Assembly: GCF_024166365.1 (NCBI RefSeq)
Contig: NC_064819.1
Span: 208,593,293 to 208,657,292, forward strand
Direction of reading: 5' to 3'
DNA from: Elephas maximus indicus
Taxonomy: Eukaryota > Chordata > Mammalia > Proboscidea > Elephantidae
Length of the DNA: 64,000 nucleotides
Shown piece by piece: positions 61,501 to 64,000 of this stretch (its first letter is position 1; the number at the start of each line of letters is the position of its first letter). A program made the translations under genes and the position numbers. The notes under the pieces were generated by a model that searched no databases, was not told the origin of the DNA, and was given only the letters and a program-made list of their open reading frames with translations.

Positions 61501-63792
61501 AGCTGCTGTAATAATGCAGGAGAGAGATGTAGGTGCCTTGGGCCAGAGTAATAGCATACGAGACTGAGAGAAGTAGTTGAATTTGGGGATATATTTTAGA
61601 GGTTGAGCTGAGAGGATTTGCTGTTTTATTGAATTAGGAGGTAAGGCAAAAGAAAGAGAGAGAGGGAGAGAGAGAAAGAGAGGAAGAGAGAGAGGAGGAA
61701 AGAGGGAGAGAAAGAGAGGAAGAGAGAAAGAAAAAACAGGGCCACGACTTAATCAAATAGGTGAATTTTGGTGTCAGGTATTTGTGCTGTTCATCTTCCT
61801 CATTAGAATGGATAACTGAAAGTGGATACAGTATTTAAAAAATAGAGCCTTATGTAGGATTTAATTATTTTTTTACAGGTAGAACATTAGAGAAAGAACA
61901 ATGGTCAATATTTATATTGGATTTTTAGTCAGTTTTAGATATTAATGTTCTGAACTAAATTTCTGTTTCTTTTTAGGTTTGTCCAAGACTGTTTTTCACA
62001 AAGGATGCAAGTGGCCAAAGTGGATTTCTCTACAGTGTTACCGCGCTTCATTTCTCTCTATATTTTTTCCTTTCTGAATCCGAAAGATTTGTGTGCAGCT
62101 GCACAAGTCAGCTGGTCCTGGAAGTTTTTAACTGAACAGGTTTCCTCTTTGTCATTACCTAGTCGTAGAGCACAAAATACAGCTGTAATCTGTAATGAGA
62201 CAGTTGGGGTAGCTCTGTTCCCTGGTGGCGTAGTAGTTAAGTGCTATGGCTGCTCACCAAAAGGTTGGCAGTTTGAATCCACCAGACGCTCCTTGGAAAC
62301 TCTATGGGGCAGTTCTACTCTGTTATATAACGTTGCTATGAGCCGGAGTGGACTTGACGGCAGTGGGTTCTCTTCCCTGAAGACGATTACTGAGGGTACC
62401 TAAACCATAACTAACTTACTCTTAACAGAAAAATGGCGATATGGTAGATACAGTAATTTACTTTGTAAATAAGGAGATATACACTAGTCTTTCAGCTACA
62501 ACTTTCTGCTCTGCTTCTCAGCCTAAGAAGCTTTACTTGGGAACTGGAAATGCCTTGAAGGAAAAAGTGCTGCCAAATAATCAGGCTCACCTCTCCCATT
62601 TTCCCTTCTCTCTGGAATATTGGTTACACAAGTCGTTTTTGCCTTGGTAGCTCTGTAATGCCTTCAAAAAGCTAAATATTTGATTACATTGAAACATGAA
62701 ATTTGCTGTTTTTATATGTCAAAAATGATTGCATATCAGCAATATCTTATCATTCAGGCAAAGTTGTTCTCAGTAGGAGAGTCAGCCAGAAAAAAAAACC
62801 TACTACACCATTGCTAGAAGCAGAATTCTCAGAATCTAGAATGAAAATAATCAAATGCTATGAGAGCATTGTATAAATGTTGAAGGTGGATGGAAAAAGT
62901 AGAAAGATTTTATATATATATATGCAGCCCTGGTGGCACAGTGGTTAAGTGCTCAGCTGCTATCCGAAACTCTGAAAGGCTTGCAGTTCCAACCCACCAG
63001 CTGCTCCATGGGAGAAAGGTGTGGCAGTTTTCTTCTGTAAAGATTAACAAACCAAAAAACCAAACCCAGTATCGTCGAGTCGATTCTGACTCATAGCAAC
63101 CCTACAGGACAGAGTAGAACTGTCCCATAGAGTTTCCAAGGAGCGCCTGGTGGATTCATACTGCCAACCCTTTGGTTAGCAGCCATGGCACTTAACCACT
63201 ACGCCACCAGGGTTTCCTCTGTAAAGATTACAGCCTTGAAAACCCTGTGGGGTGGTTCTACTCTGTCCTTTAGGGTCACTATGAGTTGGAATTGGCTTGA
63301 CATCAGTGGGTTATGTTATATGTATATACACATACACATATATACATTCCTCAAGGATATTTTTCCTGTAGAGCTGTGTACTTCTTATTTCACAGGGTCA
63401 ATTTTAGATGACAAGTCACATGCAACAGATATATCAATATAATAAAAAAAATTGTCCCTGTACCTGAAAACGTTATTACTAGAAAACTGTCTTAAAAAAA
63501 ATTCTACAACTCATTTTTCTCTTGGTTCTTTTTCTGAAGGATTGCTTATGGAGGCCCAAATGCATTAAGTTTGGGTGGTTTCTACCCTATACTCCAACAG
63601 ATAATGAGTATGGTGCTTGGAAGCACCATTACATTGCTTGTGTGTCCAACTTAGACTGGCTAACGCCTAGGGAATCCACTGCTGTCTATGGAACCCTGAA
63701 TGAACCCAAAGTAGGAGATGAGGAGCTACAGGAGAGACAAAGAGAAAAGTGTCTAAGAAAACTAATTTGGGAGAAAATTGGACTACGCAAAA
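37375..63792 (+). CDS. ECT2L: ECT2L, epithelial cell transforming 2-like (5' part, four coding exons)
   Basis: Joined coding exons 37375-37476, 38645-38757, 61977-62139 and 63540-63792 give 210 codons plus one base, with all junctions GT-AG and in frame. The protein starts [16 protein letters not shown] and carries an F-box at about residues 88-135 ([18 protein letters not shown], then [12 protein letters not shown] and LWRPKC). The F-box should bind SKP1 in an SCF-type ubiquitin ligase. The family protein is about 900 aa with a RhoGEF (DH) domain further on, which lies beyond this window. Sequence and order agree with human ECT2L as I remember it, with scattered substitutions. It lies head-to-tail after CCDC28A as in human. 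No stop or frameshift is seen in the exons. Confidence 0.95.
37477..38644 (+). other. ECT2L intron between coding exons 1 and 2
   Basis: 1.2 kb, GT-AG, ending TTTTTTGTTCTTATAG. Unusually, no interspersed repeat is recognised in it. A GGTGGTGGTGG-type run lies near 37789. Confidence 0.8.
38645..38757 (+). CDS. ECT2L: ECT2L coding exon 2
   Basis: Encodes residues 35-71, [20 protein letters not shown] through CTKSQL, plus two bases of Arg 72. Donor TTAAG|gtaaaa. The segment [15 protein letters not shown] precedes the F-box and is helical in character. Confidence 0.95.
39020..39140 (+). mobile_element. L2 3'-end fragment
   Basis: ATGTCTGGTACATACCGTAAG, TTCCATAAATATTTGTTAAA. Confidence 0.55.
39433..39600 (-). 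mobile_element. AfroSINE
   Basis: AAAACCAAAACCAAACTCATTG to GCGCAACTGGGGTTCC; complete short type. Confidence 0.9.
40031..41669 (-). mobile_element. RTE LINE, 1.6 kb, perfect 13-bp target duplication
   Basis: 5'-truncated copy flanked by ATTATATTTGTTT at 40018-40030 and 41670-41682. On the - strand the reverse transcriptase is the best preserved in the window: long open pieces at 41561-41016 (FNVEMFQQTD-like start, [29 protein letters not shown]), 41064-40765 and 40768-40427. The YADD box is changed to YANDR ([12 protein letters not shown]). Few frame changes and the perfect duplication suggest a young insertion. Confidence 0.95.
41683..42248. other. Intron DNA between two RTE copies, no gene seen
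   Basis: Apparently unique sequence separating oppositely oriented RTE copies. Confidence 0.6.
42249..43095 (+). mobile_element. RTE LINE, 3' third, degenerate
   Basis: GATTGTATCTTTTCACCATAC, then CTGCGTTATGCAGATGACAC (YADD box intact) to the 3' end, without the AAC tail. Several stops and small deletions (e.g. the TCAAGAAATCAAA region near 42588). Confidence 0.9.
43120..43733 (-). mobile_element. Nested AfroSINE cluster: one - copy split by two + copies
   Basis: The outer long-type element (43120-43218 and 43629-43733, - strand) is interrupted by two + copies, about 43219-43410 and 43424-43618. TAATCTTTAC occurs three times, at 43206-43215, 43411-43420 and 43619-43628, i.e. before, between and after the inserts. 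Both inserts therefore used the same target site. Confidence 0.92.
44215..44815 (-). mobile_element. Old L1 3'-UTR fragment
   Basis: AAGATATAATTCACACACAA, AATAATATTCCATTGTCTGG, GAAATTGCTGAGTCATATGG. Confidence 0.75.
45240..45450 (+). mobile_element. L2-like fragment
   Basis: CAACTCAAATGTCACCTCTCC and GGGAAGCCCTCCATCATGG resemble L2. Diverged. Confidence 0.5.
45810..46382 (-). mobile_element. L1 3'-UTR fragment
   Basis: Same sequence family as 1370-2066: GTGCTTTAAGTTTACAAATC, GTCTGAAGAGTTGGCTTTGG, GACCATTAAGTCTGGTC. The long open frame on the + strand here is antisense to L1 and not a gene. Confidence 0.8.
47112..47798 (+). mobile_element. RTE LINE, 5' part
   Basis: 5' UTR from TGTGTCTGACCATTTGTCAC, then the endonuclease start ([20 protein letters not shown] in one frame). 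It stops abruptly at GTTAATATGTAC, where the provirus begins. The same element's 3' end reappears at 52214. Confidence 0.85.
47799..48480 (-). pseudogene. ERV env remnant (transmembrane subunit)
   Basis: Partial and frame-broken transmembrane envelope subunit. Recognisable on the - strand are a heptad-like region (about 48230-48360), a Cys-X6-Cys-Cys motif (around 48190) typical of gammaretroviral envelopes, a hydrophobic membrane anchor and a short cytoplasmic tail ending just before the RTE junction. In-frame stops and at least one frameshift separate these pieces. The surface subunit is not found. Confidence 0.75.
48718..49137 (-). pseudogene. ERV polymerase remnant (connection region)
   Basis: Two pieces in - orientation match the part of a gammaretroviral polymerase between the reverse transcriptase and RNase H. 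They follow directly after the protease/early polymerase segment, so the reverse transcriptase fingers, palm (catalytic motif) and thumb are deleted. A stop interrupts it at about 49004. Confidence 0.75.
49138..49570 (-). pseudogene. ERV protease and start of polymerase
   Basis: Aspartic protease with the DTGA active-site motif intact at about 49525-49536, followed by an open stretch of 128 codons. This includes the conserved segment ending the protease ([14 protein letters not shown]) and the start of the polymerase region. It is the least damaged part of the provirus. Confidence 0.85.
49690..51250 (-). pseudogene. ERV gag remnant
   Basis: Matrix-like segment at 50825-51250 (141 codons open), a Pro-rich linker, a capsid segment at 50304-50519 and a degenerate nucleocapsid zinc knuckle near 49725-49765. 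In the knuckle the first Cys is Tyr and the Trp codon after the His is a stop. Two short in-place duplications, GGTAGTGCTAAATCAA near 50292 and GGCTCAGCCATCCCA near 50703, shift the frames. Confidence 0.75.
51591..51608 (-). other. ERV primer-binding site
   Basis: On the - strand TGGCACCCCACATGGGAC, five bases inside the LTR edge. Compared from memory it fits the tRNA-Lys(1,2) primer site at 14 of 18 bases; another tRNA is not excluded. Confidence 0.6.
51614..52213 (-). mobile_element. ERV LTR (5' LTR of the provirus)
   Basis: In - orientation it begins TGTAACC and ends GGCTTACA, short inverted ends. AATAAA is at 51700-51705, about 90 bases from the LTR end. A near-repeat at the outer edge (GTTTAACCCCGTAGGTTACA and GTTTAACCCTGTTGGTTACA, ending 52176 and 52213) means the LTR is either 563 or 600 bp. 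Confidence 0.8.
52214..52485 (+). mobile_element. RTE LINE 3' end (continuation of 47112-47798)
   Basis: Resumes at GAAGCAAGGATGGTGAGAC and ends CACCTAACAACAACAAG. Confidence 0.85.
52486..52596. repeat. TA/CA microsatellite
   Basis: Mixed (TA)n, (CA)n and ACAT units, immediately after the RTE tail. Confidence 0.95.
52600..52757 (+). mobile_element. AfroSINE
   Basis: AGTGGAGCCCTGGTGGCGC to ATAGATTTGGTTTG. A tail fragment (52770-52845) and a head fragment (52873-52960) of two further copies follow. Confidence 0.88.
53458..53565 (-). mobile_element. AfroSINE or RTE tail fragment
   Basis: TTGTTAGTTGCCATCAAGTCG and CCCATGCACAACAGGATTGG. Too diverged to say which parent. Confidence 0.6.
53600..54760 (-). 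mobile_element. Old L1 pieces
   Basis: Antisense L1 wording in parts (ATAGTATTCCATGGTCTAG; ATAAACAACATTGAGATG; GGATTTCTACTCAG). Edges and continuity uncertain. Confidence 0.5.
54761..55683. other. Intron DNA, no gene supported
   Basis: A 167-codon open frame at 54895-55396 has no recognisable domain, no splice context and no close repeat match. I treat it as chance. Confidence 0.5.
55684..55852 (+). mobile_element. AfroSINE
   Basis: CTGGAGCCCTGGTGGTGCAG to GCAATGGGTTTGGTCTGG; complete short type. Confidence 0.92.
56219..58317 (+). mobile_element. RTE LINE interrupted by an LTR
   Basis: From inside the endonuclease (TACGAAGTTGGAAACGAAG) through the reverse transcriptase ([14 protein letters not shown] readable near 57030) to 57653, then again 58163-58317. 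The LTR 57654-58162 splits the CCCAAGCCATGGTATTTTC segment. Many frame breaks; the YADD box is damaged (TATGCAGATGCACAAAC). Confidence 0.88.
57654..58162 (+). mobile_element. Solo LTR (MaLR/MLT1-like) inserted into RTE
   Basis: 509 bp, ends TGTCTTA and TAAGACA, AATAAA in GAGAGAATAAACTTCTG. Same family as 1248-2457. Confidence 0.8.
58318..58790 (-). mobile_element. RTE LINE 5' part with internal deletion
   Basis: In - orientation the 5' UTR (58790 to about 58590) passes into the end of the endonuclease and then directly into the reverse transcriptase start, ending at GATATTAATGATATCG. Its 3' part is missing, and it abuts the preceding + copy tail-on. Confidence 0.8.
58791..59000. other. Short unique spacer
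   Basis: Nothing recognised; contains the left target duplication for the next RTE at its right edge. Confidence 0.6.
59013..60471 (-). mobile_element. RTE LINE with 5' inversion (twin priming)
   Basis: The left segment 59013-59443 is the RTE 3' end in - orientation. The right segment 59444-60468 is the upstream reverse-transcriptase part in + orientation. Both meet the same consensus point (CATGCATATGATGCGAT on one side, GCGTCATATGCATG on the other). The whole is flanked by ATTTATAGGACT at 59001-59012 and 60472-60483. Confidence 0.95.
59470..60144 (+). pseudogene. RTE reverse-transcriptase remnant, longest open piece
   Basis: 224 open codons of RTE reverse transcriptase: [33 protein letters not shown] (normally [14 protein letters not shown]), [18 protein letters not shown] and an intact YADDT box (near 60103). 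The + frame is an accident of the inversion; the piece lacks the endonuclease and its own 3' end, so it cannot work. Confidence 0.9.
60490..60650 (-). mobile_element. AfroSINE
   Basis: AAAACTCCTTGCCATTGAG to GAACCATCAGGGCTTC. Confidence 0.88.
60745..60917 (-). mobile_element. AfroSINE, long type
   Basis: TTGTTGGCAGGTACCGTCC to CACCACCAGGGCTC. Confidence 0.85.
61075..61238 (+). mobile_element. AfroSINE
   Basis: TGGAGCTCTGGTGGTACAG to GCAATGCATTTGCTTTTTT. Confidence 0.9.
61253..61461 (-). mobile_element. AfroSINE, long type
   Basis: TGTTGTTGTCTTGTGCTGTC to TTGTGCCATCCAGG, with GGCTGTAATCTTTATGGAAC in the body. Confidence 0.85.
61649..61736 (+). repeat. GA-rich purine tract
   Basis: About 88 bases of almost pure A/G (GAGAGAGGGAGAGAGAGAAAG-type), 240 bp upstream of ECT2L coding exon 3. 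Likely polymorphic and able to form triplex DNA. Confidence 0.95.
61977..62139 (+). CDS. ECT2L: ECT2L coding exon 3 (F-box)
   Basis: Acceptor TTTCTTTTTAG|GTTTGT completes Arg 72. Encodes residues 73-126, [18 protein letters not shown] through [12 protein letters not shown]. Most of the F-box lies here ([18 protein letters not shown]). The donor CAG|gtttcc lacks the usual A at +3 and G at +5, so it is weak. Confidence 0.95.
62217..62372 (+). mobile_element. AfroSINE
   Basis: TCCCTGGTGGCGTAGTAG to GACGGCAGTGGGTTC. It lies in frame-open continuity with exon 3, but the frame is chance. Confidence 0.9.
62925..63312 (+). mobile_element. AfroSINE, long type, split by an antisense AfroSINE
   Basis: The host copy (62925-63046 and 63218-63312) is interrupted by a - strand short copy at 63047-63217. 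TCTGTAAAGATTA at 63034-63046 and 63218-63230 is the perfect 13-bp target duplication. Confidence 0.95.
63540..63792 (+). CDS. ECT2L: ECT2L coding exon 4
   Basis: Acceptor TTTCTGAAG|GATTGC; donor GCAAAA|gtgagt. Encodes residues 127-210 plus one base, [19 protein letters not shown] and [19 protein letters not shown] to IWEKIGLRK. The F-box ends in its first residues, followed by a Trp-rich segment and a charged Glu/Arg/Lys-rich stretch ([16 protein letters not shown]). Confidence 0.95.
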
Positions 63793-64000
63793 GTGAGTCG
63801 TGTTTAAAAACTTTGTGTCTTATCCAAGTACTGTAGAAACAAATGGATTTACACACAAACTCCCGCAGAGGAGGACAGTGCTGTCTTTCTGGAATACCAT
63901 GTGGGTGGCACTGTTTAAAGTATGTTCAGGACAAGCTCTGTTTTTCCTTCACTGTACATGTCATGTTGAGAGTGAAACCAAAAAGATTTCAGAGGAAATA
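63793..64000 (+). other. Start of the next ECT2L intron
   Basis: Runs to the window edge; no further exon visible. Confidence 0.7.

Larger units (their letters stand above)
38758..61976 (+). other. ECT2L intron between coding exons 2 and 3 (23 kb, repeat-filled)
   Basis: Ends with ATTTCTGTTTCTTTTTAG. Six or more RTE insertions, many AfroSINEs, L1 pieces and an antisense provirus fill most of it. The stretches 38760-39020, 41683-42248, 43734-44214, 46383-47111, 54760-55683, 55853-56218 and 61462-61976 show no gene. Confidence 0.85.
62140..63539 (+). other. ECT2L intron between coding exons 3 and 4
   Basis: 1.4 kb, ending TTGGTTCTTTTTCTGAAG. It holds an AfroSINE 78 bp after the donor, and a nested AfroSINE pair (62925-63312). 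Confidence 0.85.

Overview
This is nuclear DNA from a placental mammal, almost certainly an afrotherian and most likely a proboscidean (elephant). The evidence is the repeat content. There are many copies of the tRNA-derived AfroSINE family, with a head like CCCTGGTGGCGYAGTGGTTAAG and a tail like TCGCTATGAGTCGGAATCGACTC. There are also about a dozen copies of a BovB-like RTE LINE ending in CACCTAACAACAACAAC, plus afrotherian-type L1 3' UTR fragments. Species is inferred from repeats only.

Two host genes lie on the + strand. CCDC28A is complete: a CpG-island promoter at about 5.5-6.2 kb, six exons from 5833 (long form) or 8258 (short form) to the stop at 24734-24736, and a poly(A) signal at 25222. 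All splice junctions join in frame. The product is 184 aa (short) or about 283 aa (long), including a 23-nt micro-exon. ECT2L follows head-to-tail: a GC-rich likely promoter at about 28.3-28.8 kb, then coding exons at 37375-37476, 38645-38757, 61977-62139 and 63540-63792. These encode the first 210 residues, including the F-box, and the gene runs out of the window. The catalytic-type RhoGEF part lies beyond the right edge.

Region by region: 1-5.4 kb is upstream repeat-rich DNA. 5.4-25.3 kb is CCDC28A, whose intron 3 carries a near full-length RTE and intron 5 a 2-kb RTE. 25.3-28.3 kb is intergenic. 28.3-38.6 kb is the 5' part of ECT2L. 38.8-62.0 kb is one 23-kb ECT2L intron that is largely mobile-element debris: six RTE insertions, nested SINEs, L1 fragments and a broken antisense gammaretrovirus-like provirus at 47.8-52.2 kb.

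The most informative structures are insertion events readable from the sequence. An RTE copy at 59013-60471 has a 5' inversion and a perfect 12-bp target duplication, a twin-priming signature. Three AfroSINEs have independently entered the same 10-bp site inside older AfroSINEs. A small RTE derivative (31.46-31.89 kb) consists of the RTE 5' end fused to its 3' end, and the AfroSINE body resembles that same RTE 5' end. A perfect 25-bp-arm hairpin lies at 33587-33642. In CCDC28A the long N-terminus appears to have changed start codon and frame relative to human. I found no prokaryotic system, CRISPR array, rRNA or functional tRNA gene.
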